Shown here piece after piece: positions 17,463 to 26,264 of a stretch of DNA of 64,000 bases (positions within the stretch are counted from its first letter, which is position 1; each line of letters opens with the position of its first letter). The stretch is from Sorangium aterium (GTDB taxonomy: Bacteria; Myxococcota_A; Polyangia; Polyangiales; Polyangiaceae). Both the position numbers and the translations under genes were made by a program. The notes under the pieces are model-generated. The model did not search any database and had not been told where the DNA came from. It saw only the letters and a program-made list of their open reading frames with translations. The stretch is from assembly GCF_028368935.1 (NCBI RefSeq), contig NZ_JAQNDK010000002.1:1302001-1366000 (forward strand), in the 5' to 3' direction.

Positions 17463-19901
17463 GTGGTCGCCTCGCGCGCCGCGGGTCCCGCCGCCGCCCC
17501 CGTCCCGTGCTCGGGCTGCAGCAAGCTGATCGATCCGCTGCGCGCGGGGCAGGTGGCGATCTTCGATCAGCGCTTCCATTACTTCTGCAACGCGCGGTGC
17601 CGCCACGCCTTCCTCGGTGAAGCGGCGCCTGCGCCGGGCGACGGCCGGCCTGCTGGCCTCGCGGCGTCGGGCGCGCCCTTCGCCGGCGCTCCTCCCCGGG
17701 GGCTCCCGTCGGGCGCGCCGCCCGGCGCCGGCGGGCACCACGCCTCCGCGGCGCGCGCCGAGCCCGCGCGGGCGAGCGCCGACGAGGGCGCGGCGCGCGT
17801 CGCGGACCTCGACGCGCCGATCGTCGACGCGTTCCCGCCCGTGTCGCTCGACGAGAAGCTCCCGGACCTGCCCGTCCTCGACGACGATCGCGCGCTGCTC
17901 GAGCCCATCGGGAACACCATCCTGAGCGAGGAGCCGCAGCGCTACGATGCGGTCGAGGCGCGGGACATCGGCGCGCTCCTGCTCGTGCTCGCGATCATCG
18001 CTGGGACGCTGGCCGTCGCGCTCACCCTCGCCGGGGACGCGAAGCTCGTCATCGGCGCGCGCATCGTGCTCGCCACGGTGAGCGCCGGGATGCTCCTCGG
18101 CCGCGCCGCCACGACCGCGCGCGACGCCACCGATCCGCACCCGGCGCCGATGCTCGCGCCCGTCCTGGGTGGGCTCGTGGCCGCCGTCTGGGCCCTCTTC
18201 GGTCAGGACCGCGCCCTCGCGGCCGAGGCCGCGTCGCTCGCCGGCGTGATCGCCACCGCCAGCGCGATCAGCGCGTGGCTCATCGAGAGCGCCCGACATC
18301 GCGTGTTCGCGGAGCGGGCGTGGATCGGATCCGTGCTCTCGACGCCGGCGCGCCGGCCGCCTGGCGCGTGGGCGCAGGGTCAGGCGCCTGCCGACCGCGC
18401 CTCGCAGCGCGGCAGCGACGGCGGCTCTCTCGAGGGCGCCGGGGATGAGCTCTACGAGCTGCGACCGGGCGAGGGCGTCCAGGTCGACGCGGGGGAGGTC
18501 GTCCCCGTCGACCTCGTCGTCACGGGCGGCGATGTCGAGGTCCTCCCCTGGATCGGCGCGACCACGCCGACCCGCCGCCGCGACGGCGACCCGGTCGTCG
18601 CCGGGGCCACCGTGGTCCGGGGTCGCCTCGTCGGCGCGTGCACCTTCTCCGGCGGCGATCGCGCGGTCGCGCGCGTCCTGCTCGACGCCCGCCGGCGCGC
18701 GGACGCCCTCGCGCCCATCGCGCAGGCCTCCCGCGCCCTGACCGAGCGCTGGGCGATCGGCGCCGCGGCGATCGGCGCGCTCTCCGCCTTCGTCGCCGGG
18801 CGCGCTCCGGTCGAGATCGCGATGACCGCGGCCGCCGTGCTCGCCGCGCTGTCCACGGCGATCACGGCATCCATCGCGTCGGTGCACGTCGCGCGGGGCA
18901 TCTTGCTCGGGCTCCGCCGGGGCATCGTCTACAAGAGCGCCGACGCCTGGGATCGCGCAGGGAAGACCTCGGTCGCCGTGTTCTGCGCCCGCGGCACGCT
19001 GCTGCTCGGCGAGCCCGAGCTCGCGGAGCTGGAGGCGACCGGGCAGAAGCTCAAGCCGAGCGACGTGCTGGCGCTCGCGGCCGGGGCGGAGCGCACCGAG
19101 GAGCACCCCGTCGCGACGGCGATCGTCCGCGCCGCGCGCGCCCGCGGCTTGCGGCCCGACGGCGTGCGCAACCCCAACTTCCACCCCGGCCTCGGCGTGA
19201 CGGCCGTCACCTCGTCCGGCGAGGACCTCTGCGTCGGCAACCGCGCGCTCATGCTCGAGCAGCGGATCTCGATCGCCGCGGCCGAGAGCCGCGTCGCCGA
19301 GCTCGAGGCGCTCGGGCGCACGGTGGTCCTCGTCGCGGTCGGCGCTCGCCTCGTCGGCATCATCGGCCTGCAGGACGGGCTGCGCCCCGGGGCGCGGGCC
19401 GCCATCCAGCACCTGCTCGACGCGCAGATCGAGCCCGTGCTGATGTCGGGCGACGCGCGCGAGACGTGCGAGGCGATCGGCCGCTCGCTCGACATCGATC
19501 ACATCCGCCCCGAGATCCTCCCCGCGGATCGCGGCGCGGAGGTGCGTCGCCTGATCGACGCGGGCACGAGCGTCGCCGTCCTCGGCCACGCGGGCGTCGA
19601 CGACGCCGCGCTCGGCGCCGCCGACGTCTCCGTGGCGCTCGGCGCCGCCGGCTCGGCGCCCGCCGACTTCTCCACGGTCCTCGCGTCGGACGACGTCCGC
19701 GACGCCGCGCTCTCCCTCGCGCTCGCGCACCGCACGCGCCTCGAGGCGCGCGTCGGGCTCGCGCTCAGCGTCGCCCCGGCGCTCGTCGGCGCCGCGGTCA
19801 TCGCCGCGTTCGTGCTCCCGCCGGCCTACGCGCCCATCGCCTCGCTGCTCGGCGGCGTCATGGCGGTCGTCCACGCCCGCGCGCTCGACGCGAAGAGCTG
19901 A
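17463..19901 (+). CDS. Degenerate P1B-type ATPase homologue with TRASH-like metal finger
   Basis: An 812-residue membrane protein with the layout of a heavy-metal P-type ATPase but without its catalytic residues. The N-terminus has C16-x2-C19 and C42-x3-C46 (around FHYFCNARC), a TRASH/YHS-like metal-binding finger, then an Ala/Pro-rich linker. Membrane helices follow from about residue 175, but no CPC motif is seen. The phosphorylation motif DKTGT is replaced by CARGT (Cys508, codon 18984-18986). The TGE loop and the GDGxND hinge (here GHAGVDD) are also altered. The nucleotide-binding HP motif (TEEHPVATAIV) and a GDARET segment remain. The frame is intact over 2.4 kb, so this is a maintained gene, perhaps a metal sensor or regulator rather than a pump. 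GTG 17463 starts 1 nt after argD. Confidence 0.85.
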   Translation: MVASRAAGPAAAPVPCSGCSKLIDPLRAGQVAIFDQRFHYFCNARCRHAFLGEAAPAPGDGRPAGLAASGAPFAGAPPRGLPSGAPPGAGGHHASAARAEPARASADEGAARVADLDAPIVDAFPPVSLDEKLPDLPVLDDDRALLEPIGNTILSEEPQRYDAVEARDIGALLLVLAIIAGTLAVALTLAGDAKLVIGARIVLATVSAGMLLGRAATTARDATDPHPAPMLAPVLGGLVAAVWALFGQDRALAAEAASLAGVIATASAISAWLIESARHRVFAERAWIGSVLSTPARRPPGAWAQGQAPADRASQRGSDGGSLEGAGDELYELRPGEGVQVDAGEVVPVDLVVTGGDVEVLPWIGATTPTRRRDGDPVVAGATVVRGRLVGACTFSGGDRAVARVLLDARRRADALAPIAQASRALTERWAIGAAAIGALSAFVAGRAPVEIAMTAAAVLAALSTAITASIASVHVARGILLGLRRGIVYKSADAWDRAGKTSVAVFCARGTLLLGEPELAELEATGQKLKPSDVLALAAGAERTEEHPVATAIVRAARARGLRPDGVRNPNFHPGLGVTAVTSSGEDLCVGNRALMLEQRISIAAAESRVAELEALGRTVVLVAVGARLVGIIGLQDGLRPGARAAIQHLLDAQIEPVLMSGDARETCEAIGRSLDIDHIRPEILPADRGAEVRRLIDAGTSVAVLGHAGVDDAALGAADVSVALGAAGSAPADFSTVLASDDVRDAALSLALAHRTRLEARVGLALSVAPALVGAAVIAAFVLPPAYAPIASLLGGVMAVVHARALDAKS

Positions 19902-19950
19902 GCGCCGGGCGCGGTCGCCGGCGCGGGGCTCCTCGCCGCGCCGCGGCGGG

Positions 19951-20463
19951 CTACGAGACGTCGGGCGTGGTGTCCTTGCCGTCGCGGCAGTCCGCGCAGA
20001 CGCCGTACATCTCGTGCTTGTGCCAGGTCACCTCGAAGCCGTACTTCGCGGCGATCTCTTCCTGGAGCGCCTCGATCCGCGGCTCCTCGAACTCGATGAT
20101 CTTCCCGCAGTTGACGCAGATCAGGTGGTCGTGGTGCGCGCTGGCGTCGTCCGCCAGCTCGTAGCGGCTAAGGCCATCCCCGAACCGGCGCTCGGAGGCC
20201 ACGCCGCACTCCGCGAGCAGCTTGAGCGTGCGGTACACCGTCGCGTACCCGATGCCTCGGTCGTGCGCGCGCACCTCCGCGAGCAGGTCCTCGATGGTCA
20301 TGTGCGGGGCGCCGGAGAAGAACGTGTCGACGATCAGCCGGCGCTGCGCCGTCGATCTCAGCCCCTTCTTGGCCATGTACGCCTGGAGGCGAGCGCGTAG
20401 CCGGTCGAGGGCAACTTGGTCGACGTGGCTGGCGCTGCTCCCCTCTCTCTCCATGACGGCCAT
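19951..20463 (-). CDS. fur: Fur-family metal-responsive regulator
   Basis: A 170-residue Fur-type repressor. The N-terminal winged helix includes RSTAQRRLIVDTFF and IGYATVYRTLKLLAECG. The C-terminal dimer/metal domain has the HHDHLICVNCGKIIEFEE block and a second Cys pair (CADC). Both structural-zinc Cys pairs are present, as in iron-sensing Fur; Zur or PerR roles cannot be excluded from sequence alone. It converges with the P-type ATPase homologue, 49 bp away. The extended N-terminus (about 28 residues before the first helix) may be shorter if ATG at 20454 is used. Confidence 0.9.
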   Translation of the reverse strand: MAVMEREGSSASHVDQVALDRLRARLQAYMAKKGLRSTAQRRLIVDTFFSGAPHMTIEDLLAEVRAHDRGIGYATVYRTLKLLAECGVASERRFGDGLSRYELADDASAHHDHLICVNCGKIIEFEEPRIEALQEEIAAKYGFEVTWHKHEMYGVCADCRDGKDTTPDVS

Positions 20464-20562
20464 GGCAAGTTTATCCCGTTCGCGGCGAACCGCGTCAAGG
20501 CCGGCGACCGAGCCCCCGTGGCGTGATCTCGCCGACGCTGTCCGTGCCCCCGCGCGCCGGCG

Positions 20563-21636
20563 CTACTCGCCGACCTGCGCCATGTAGCTGACCTGAGCGG
20601 CCGGCCCCCCGAGGGGGCTGAGCAGCGTGATGGGAGGCGCGACCAGGCCGGCCGCCGCCGTGTTGTCGACGACGACGTAGTAGAGGCCCGGGCGCAGCGC
20701 GTAGCGGCGCGTCTCGATGATCCCGGGCTGGAGAGGGCCGCCTGCCTGCACCGGGCCTGGCGGGGGGCCGAGCGGCTTGCCGGTCTGGTACGCCTCGCGC
20801 CACGCGTCGCCGGTGGGCTTGTCGACGATCATGAGGTCCACGGGCGCGCCCTGCGCGCTGACCTTGAGGTAGAGCGCCTGGTCCGAGTCGGCGATCTCGA
20901 ACGGCCCGAGGTAGTCGCGCTGGTGCGCGTGCACCTCGATGGTCTCGTTCGCGAAGGTGTACCGCTCCTCGTCCTCGGCCTCGAACGGGTGGTGCGGTCG
21001 CTGGGGCGGCGTGAGGATCCCCAGCGTGAAATCCTTCCCGGTCTCCTCGTTGTAGAGGACGGTGAACCCGCGGGTCAGCTCGCCCGCGACGATCTGGTTG
21101 CCGAGCAGGTTGGCGAGCCCTCCGAACGGCGGGACGTTGGCCATCACGTCGATGACGGGGTTCTCGACGTAGCCCAGCTGGAAGCTCGGGCCTTGCACGA
21201 TCCGGTTCAGCCGTCCCCACACGTAGACGTTGTCGTCCGCGAGCTGGAAGTCGGGTCGGTACTCGACGGACGTCGTGAGCGAGAAGCCCACCCGCTTGGC
21301 CGGCTGCATGTAGCCGTACCCCGTGCCGGCGATGTGGACGGTGATCGTCTGGGCCGCGTCGTTGACGTCGTACGAGCACTGCATCGGGAAGAACCGCCCG
21401 ATGGACGCCGATCTGTCCTGCAGGCGCAGCGAGACCCCGCTCTTCAGCATCTCGGGGCAGATCTTGCTGGCCCCGAAGTTCGAGAACAGGAACCAGCGGA
21501 GGCCAGGGCTCGCGTTCACGGGGCCGCTGACGCAGGGGCAGCCGACGAACGTGAACGACAGCGCGACAGCGGCGAGCGCCAGCGCGGCGGACGCGCGGGA
21601 GAGCGGGGGTCTTCGTGCGGGCACGCGGGCTAACAT
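20563..21636 (-). CDS. Putative lipoprotein, unknown function
   Basis: 357 residues starting with an Arg-rich tract and a hydrophobic signal segment ending FTFVGC, an imperfect lipobox, so the mature protein may be lipid-anchored at Cys33. The rest is beta-rich with many Tyr and Gly residues and no recognisable domain. It mentions no catalytic motif I can identify. The ATG at 21636 is chosen because the signal sequence follows directly. It reads in the same direction as the M15-like gene 65 nt upstream, and both encode exported proteins. I cannot assign a function. Confidence 0.7.
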   Translation of the reverse strand: MLARVPARRPPLSRASAALALAAVALSFTFVGCPCVSGPVNASPGLRWFLFSNFGASKICPEMLKSGVSLRLQDRSASIGRFFPMQCSYDVNDAAQTITVHIAGTGYGYMQPAKRVGFSLTTSVEYRPDFQLADDNVYVWGRLNRIVQGPSFQLGYVENPVIDVMANVPPFGGLANLLGNQIVAGELTRGFTVLYNEETGKDFTLGILTPPQRPHHPFEAEDEERYTFANETIEVHAHQRDYLGPFEIADSDQALYLKVSAQGAPVDLMIVDKPTGDAWREAYQTGKPLGPPPGPVQAGGPLQPGIIETRRYALRPGLYYVVVDNTAAAGLVAPPITLLSPLGGPAAQVSYMAQVGE

Positions 21637-21701
21637 AGCGGGTCGACCTCGGAGGGAGAGCGGGTTTGCGCGCGGGAGGACGGACGACGTCCCGTCCCGG
21701 A

Positions 21702-22496
21702 TCAGCGCACGAGATGCCATTGGACGCCGGGGGTCACCTCGAGATGCAGGTGATTTTTGTGCGCCCGATCGTAGTTGGGCGTGAGGATCGACGTGAAGAT
21801 GTGCTGATCCACGGCCTCGCACACGATGGATCGCAGCTCTCGCGCCGCCGCGTCCGCTGGAGGGCCGCTGCCCGCCCCCTTGCCGGCCCCGCGGGGCCTC
21901 CCCGCCGGGCCTGCGCTCTCGCCGCAGACCGGCGCGCCGCGCCTGCCGACGAAGTCGCGCTCCACGTCGAGCCAATCCTCCGCGAACCCGCCGCCGACGG
22001 GCTCCTTGATGAGCCTGTAGAGGTCGATCGCGAGCCCGCCCGGGTGCCGCGTGGCGAGCCTGCCCTCGGGCCACATCCTGGACGGAGGCCGCCAGGCCGA
22101 GAACATCAGCGCCTCGTCGATGTCGTGCGCGCGGAGGATCCGGCTGAAGTCCGAGAGCGCGAGCGCGAGGCGGCAGTCGAAGACGTCGTACGGGTTGTCC
22201 GCGCGTTGATGCGCCGGCAGCGCCGTCCGGTAGAGGACCCCGCCGACCCCCTGCATCAGCCGCACCGGAGCGAGCACGCCCGGCGCGCGCGGCACCGGCT
22301 CGAACGCGATCTTCCGCTGCGTGAGCGCCGCGCGGCACTGCGCCGCGCTCATGGCCGCGTAGCGCGCCGACGGGTGCTTCGCCCAGTCCTGGTGGTACCT
22401 GACCTTCGGCTTGCCCTGCGCGCTCGGCGCGGCGGCGAGGGGGCCGAGCGCGAGGGCGAGCGCGCAGGCAGCGGCGGCATGGCGTGCGGGCGGCAT
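21702..22496 (-). CDS. Extensin-like / M15-type peptidase fold protein, exported
   Basis: 264 residues with a signal peptide (MPPARHAAAACALALALGPL, then AAAPSAQG). The body resembles the extensin-like C-terminal family, which shares the D-Ala-D-Ala carboxypeptidase (M15) fold. Visible are CRAALTQRKIAFEPV, the FDCRLALALSDF block, the putative zinc-ligand motif RHPGGLAIDL (HxxxxxxD) and HKNHLHLEV near the C-terminus. A cell-wall role is likely. A Gly/Pro/Ala-rich insertion of about 20 residues sits between the two ligand blocks. The ATG at 22496 is preferred over upstream in-frame starts because the signal peptide starts there. Confidence 0.75.
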   Translation of the reverse strand: MPPARHAAAACALALALGPLAAAPSAQGKPKVRYHQDWAKHPSARYAAMSAAQCRAALTQRKIAFEPVPRAPGVLAPVRLMQGVGGVLYRTALPAHQRADNPYDVFDCRLALALSDFSRILRAHDIDEALMFSAWRPPSRMWPEGRLATRHPGGLAIDLYRLIKEPVGGGFAEDWLDVERDFVGRRGAPVCGESAGPAGRPRGAGKGAGSGPPADAAARELRSIVCEAVDQHIFTSILTPNYDRAHKNHLHLEVTPGVQWHLVR

Positions 22497-22828
22497 CGTT
22501 GCGGTACATCCCTCGTGCGAAGCAAGGCAGGCAGGCCCTCTCGGGGCCTCTCGGGGGGCCGAGCGACCACGTGCCACGTGGCCGATCGCGCCGCCATCCC
22601 ACGGAGCGGGGCCCCGTGCGCGGGGTGGCTACTCGCCGATCCTACCGCGACATTTGACCGGGCCGCGCGATCGCCTCAAAATGGGTCGCATGCGCGTCCG
22701 TGGGTCGAGCGCCCGCACGCGCAGCTTGACGTACGGGAGCGAAGGTCCGGCCCGCATGGCTTCCCGGTCCGGGCGGTCCCTGGTCCAGGTAGCCACGGCG
22801 GCGCGCTTGTGCGCTGCATGCAGCTGAC
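22497..22828. other. 332-bp divergent intergenic region before hrcA
   Basis: Holds the promoters for hrcA (rightward) and the M15-like gene (leftward). I see no CIRCE inverted repeat, no convincing -35/-10 pair and no RNA gene. Confidence 0.5.
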
Positions 22829-23872
22829 ATGAGTGATCTTTCCAATCGATCTCGGAAGATCCTTTTCGCCGCGGTCACCGAGTTCATCGCAACGGGCGAC
22901 CCAGTTGGCAGCAGGACGCTCGCCCGGAAGTACGGGCTGGATCTCTCGGCTGCTTCGATCCGCAACGTGCTCGCCGACCTCGAGGAGGCCGGGTACCTCC
23001 ACCAGCCGCACACCTCTGCCGGGCGGATCCCGACCGATCGCGCGCTCCGGCTGTTCATCGACGCGCTCGTCGAGCTCCGGTCGCTGTCTCCCGAGCAGCA
23101 GGCCGAGCTGAGCGCCAGGTTCACCGAGATCTACGCGGGGGCGAGCGATCCGCTCCGCGAGACCGGGCGCTACCTCTCGGAGCTGTCCGGCGCCGCGGCG
23201 GTCGTGGCGGCGCCGCGGGCGGAGCTCCGCGCCCTCGCCCAGCTGCGCTTCATCCCGACCAAGCCCGGGCAGCTGCTCGCGGTGCTCGTCTTCGCCGACG
23301 GCTCGGTCGCGAACCGCTTCATCTCGGCCGACGAGGCGATCAACGAGGGCGAGCTCACCCGGATCCACAACCTGCTCGCCGACGTCATCGAGGGGCGCAC
23401 GCTGGGCGAGATCCGGGACCTGTTCGCCCGCCGCCTCGCGGACGAGCGCCTCCAGATCGACGCGCTGAGGCGCCGCGCCTTCGAGCTCGGCAGCAAGGCG
23501 ACGGCCGACGTGACCCGGCGGAGCGAGGTCGTCATCGAGGGGCAGAACCGCCTGATCGATCTGCCCGAGTACGCCGATGTCGATCGGCTCAAGAAGCTGA
23601 TGAAGGCGCTCGAGGAGCGCGAGGAGCTCGTCGATCTGCTCGACCGGACGCTCGCCGCCGGCGCGGGTGAGGTCACCGTGTTCGTCGGCAGCGAGGCGGG
23701 CGATCTTGGCGGAGGCCAGCTCAGCCTCGTCGCCGCGCCGTACATGGAAAACGGCCGCGTCGCCGGGACCGTCGGCGTGCTCGGCCCGACGCGGATGGAC
23801 TACGCGAAGGTCATGCCGCTGGTCGACGCCACGGCCGCGGCGATGACCGAGGTCCGCGGCAAGGTCAAGTAG
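22829..23872 (+). CDS. hrcA: Heat-inducible transcription repressor HrcA
   Basis: A 347-residue HrcA. The N-terminal winged helix has the family block TGDPVGSRTLARKYGLDLS and SIRNVLADLEEAGYLHQPH, then TSAGRIPTDRALRLFID. The GAF-like middle and the C-terminal GRVAGTVGVLGPTRMDYAKV block are intact. HrcA represses chaperone genes by binding CIRCE with GroEL as co-repressor. Here it is 7 kb from grpE-dnaK, in the opposite orientation, and no CIRCE site is visible near either. The 3' end overlaps the convergent pseudouridine synthase gene by 8 nt. Confidence 0.95.
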   Translation: MSDLSNRSRKILFAAVTEFIATGDPVGSRTLARKYGLDLSAASIRNVLADLEEAGYLHQPHTSAGRIPTDRALRLFIDALVELRSLSPEQQAELSARFTEIYAGASDPLRETGRYLSELSGAAAVVAAPRAELRALAQLRFIPTKPGQLLAVLVFADGSVANRFISADEAINEGELTRIHNLLADVIEGRTLGEIRDLFARRLADERLQIDALRRRAFELGSKATADVTRRSEVVIEGQNRLIDLPEYADVDRLKKLMKALEEREELVDLLDRTLAAGAGEVTVFVGSEAGDLGGGQLSLVAAPYMENGRVAGTVGVLGPTRMDYAKVMPLVDATAAAMTEVRGKVK

Positions 23873-24935
23873 CGCCCTTCCGCTGCGGCTCGCGGAGCCG
23901 ATCGAGCACGTCGTCGAAGTCCGGGGGCGGCGGCGCCTGGAAGCGCATCGGCCGGTCGTCGGCCGGGTGGTCGAAGCCGAGCTCGGCCGCGTGGAGCATC
24001 AGCCGCGCGGCCGGGATCCTCGCCCCGCGGTAGTCCCGCACGTAGACCGTCTCGCCGACGAGCGGGTGCCCGGCCTCCGCGAGGTGGATGCGGATCTGGT
24101 GCGTCCGTCCCGTCTCGAGCCGGCACGCGACGAGCGTCACGCCGCCGGCGCCGGCCCCCTCCTGCGGCCCTCGGAGCACCTCGATCGGCTCCACGTGCGT
24201 CACCGCGAGCTGCCCCTCGCGCCGCCCCTCTCGCGCCGAGCCGCGCAGCCCGTCGCCCCGATCCTCGACGAGGTAGCTGCGGTAGGTGCCGCGCGGGACG
24301 GCGCCGTGCGCGAGCGCCAGGTACTGCCGGTGCATCGCGCGGACGCGGAGCTGCTGCGCGAGGTGCTTCTTCGCGGCGAGCGTCCGCGCGAAGACCAGCA
24401 GCCCGCTCGTCCCCTTGTCGAGGCGCTGCACCACGCCGAGCGGCGCGCGCCCGCGCAGGCGGTCGCGCCTGGCCAGCACCTCGCGCACCAGCGCGTCGAG
24501 GGTCGCGGCCTGCTCCGCGGGATCCTCGTCGCCGTACGGGATGGTGCTCACCCCGGCGGGCTTGTTCACCACGACGACGCTCGCGTCCGCGTAGACCACG
24601 AGCTCGCCCTCGAGCTTGCGCCGCCGCACGGTCTCGGGCCTCGGCGCGTGCAAGCGGACCTCGATCTGCTCCCCGCTGAGCACCCGCCGGCGGGCGCTCG
24701 TCGCCACCGCGCTCCCGACCAGCACCTTGCCGGTCTCGATCAAGCGGCGCGCGTCGGACCACGAGACCGCGGCCAGCGCACGGACGGCCCCGTCCAGCGG
24801 GCGTCGATCCAGCTCGGCTGGCACCGTCCAGCGGCCATCCTGCGGAGGTCGCACCTGGGCGGCCGGGCGGACGCCGGTCGTTTCGGCGGCTTTGTCTTCC
24901 TGGCTCGGCGGAGTGGCGGGTCGGAGCGGACGCAT
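23865..24935 (-). CDS. RluA/RluD-family pseudouridine synthase
   Basis: 356 residues. A short N-terminal tail is followed by an S4-like segment (residues about 50-95) and the RluA catalytic domain. The catalytic aspartate lies in VVQRLDKGTSGLLVFART. The RTHQIRIHLAEAGHPLVGE block and a start-of-domain VNKPAGVSTIPYG are conserved. The typical H of HRLD is Gln here, which is tolerated in the family. The substrate (23S rRNA or tRNA position) cannot be read from the sequence. The ATG at 24935 is chosen over the GTG at 24947. A 177-bp gap to the divergent response-regulator gene holds the promoter. Confidence 0.87.
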   Translation of the reverse strand: MRPLRPATPPSQEDKAAETTGVRPAAQVRPPQDGRWTVPAELDRRPLDGAVRALAAVSWSDARRLIETGKVLVGSAVATSARRRVLSGEQIEVRLHAPRPETVRRRKLEGELVVYADASVVVVNKPAGVSTIPYGDEDPAEQAATLDALVREVLARRDRLRGRAPLGVVQRLDKGTSGLLVFARTLAAKKHLAQQLRVRAMHRQYLALAHGAVPRGTYRSYLVEDRGDGLRGSAREGRREGQLAVTHVEPIEVLRGPQEGAGAGGVTLVACRLETGRTHQIRIHLAEAGHPLVGETVYVRDYRGARIPAARLMLHAAELGFDHPADDRPMRFQAPPPPDFDDVLDRLREPQRKGAT

Positions 24936-25125
24936 GTACAAGCTCACCGGGGGGCGCCTCGGCTCCGCCCACCAGCGTGGGACCGGGCTCTACCGGCGCG
25001 AAAAACGCACATCCGCGGGGCCCGCGGGGGCGAAATACACCGCGAATGTTGACACATCGCGCGACCGGAGCCGAAGATATCCAGAGCCGTCATCGCTTTC
25101 TCGCCATCTGAGAGGAGACCCGTTC

Positions 25126-26004
25126 GTGGCCAGCACCCTTCTCGCCGTAGACGACAGCGTGACCATGCGCAAAGTGCTCGAAATCACCTTTGCGGGTCAG
25201 GATTTCCGCGTCGTGACGGCGAGCAGCGCCGACGCTGCGCTGCAGAAGCTCAAGAGCGATAAACCCGACCTGGTGATCGCCGACGTCACGCTCGAGCCGA
25301 AGAACGGCTACGAGCTGTGCAAGGCGATCAAGCAGGCCTCACCGGCGACGCCCGTCCTGATCCTGTCGTCCAAGCAGAACCCGTTCGACCCCGCGAAGGG
25401 ATCGGGCGCGCAAGCGGACGATCACATGGACAAGCCGTTCGACACGCAGCAGATGATCGACAAGGTCAAGAAGCTGCTGGCGTCGCGCGGCGAAGCGAAG
25501 CCCGCCGCCGCAGCGGCCCCCGCTGCCGCGGCGCCTGCGCCCGCGCGCTCTCCTGCGGCGCAGCCCGCCGCCGCGCAGCCCGCGGCCGCCGCGCAGCCGG
25601 CAGCCGCCGCGCAGCCGGCGGCAGCGAGCCCGCTCCAGCGCGCGAAGACCCTCATCTACACGCCCAACGCGCCGGCCACGAGCGCTGCGCCGGCCCAGGC
25701 CTCCGTCAAGACGGCGCCCGGTGGCCCGGCGAACGTGCCGGTCACGACGACGATGGCCTTCTCGCCGACGCCGGTGTCCGGCGTGCCGAAGACCGCGACG
25801 GGGCCTGCCGCCGTCGCCGCGACCGCCTCCGCGCAGGTCAACGGCCAGATGGCGAGCAAGCTCGAGGGCCTCGGCCTCACCTCCGAGCAGGTGGAGGCCG
25901 TGATGGCGCTGTCCCGCGACGTCGTGGAGCGCGTCGTGTGGGAGGTCGTGCCGGTGCTCGCCGAGACGATCATCAAGGAAGAGATCGCGCGCCTGACGAA
26001 GTAG
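25126..26004 (+). CDS. CheY-like receiver with Ala/Pro linker and conserved C-terminal helix
   Basis: 292 residues. A receiver domain (1-120) has the acidic pair D9-D10, phosphoacceptor D53 (IADVTLEPKNG) and switch lysine K103 (DHMDKPFD). A linker of about 100 residues rich in Ala, Pro and Gln follows, with repeats of the type AAQPAA. The C-terminal 40 residues form an amphipathic segment, DVVERVVWEVVPVLAETIIK, a motif I associate with delta-proteobacterial receiver proteins. There is no DNA-binding or output enzyme domain, so output is probably by protein contact. The GTG at 25126 has AGGAG 8 nt upstream. No histidine kinase gene is adjacent. Confidence 0.88.
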   Translation: MASTLLAVDDSVTMRKVLEITFAGQDFRVVTASSADAALQKLKSDKPDLVIADVTLEPKNGYELCKAIKQASPATPVLILSSKQNPFDPAKGSGAQADDHMDKPFDTQQMIDKVKKLLASRGEAKPAAAAAPAAAAPAPARSPAAQPAAAQPAAAAQPAAAAQPAAASPLQRAKTLIYTPNAPATSAAPAQASVKTAPGGPANVPVTTTMAFSPTPVSGVPKTATGPAAVAATASAQVNGQMASKLEGLGLTSEQVEAVMALSRDVVERVVWEVVPVLAETIIKEEIARLTK

Positions 26005-26264
26005 GCGGTGGCCGCGGCCTGGCCGTGGCCGTCGACCCGCCCCTGTTCCTGTCGCGCCCGCGAGACGCACGAACGGGGCGGGGCGCCTTCGTGGGCGCGT
26101 GAGGCCCATCGATCCAAGTACGTAGGGGCGCTCCTTGCGCCGCGACGTCGCTCGCGGAGCGCGCGCGTTCGGGAGCGCAGCGCAGGCGCATGCGACCGCT
26201 GCTTTGCCCGGCGACCTGGAGTTGCTACGCCAGGGCCGCGCCTCGTTCCGCGGTTGGCGCAGCC

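Noticed and set aside
17463-19901. P-type ATPase homologue as a pseudogene
   Set aside because: The frame is intact over 812 codons with normal codon bias; only catalytic residues are lost.
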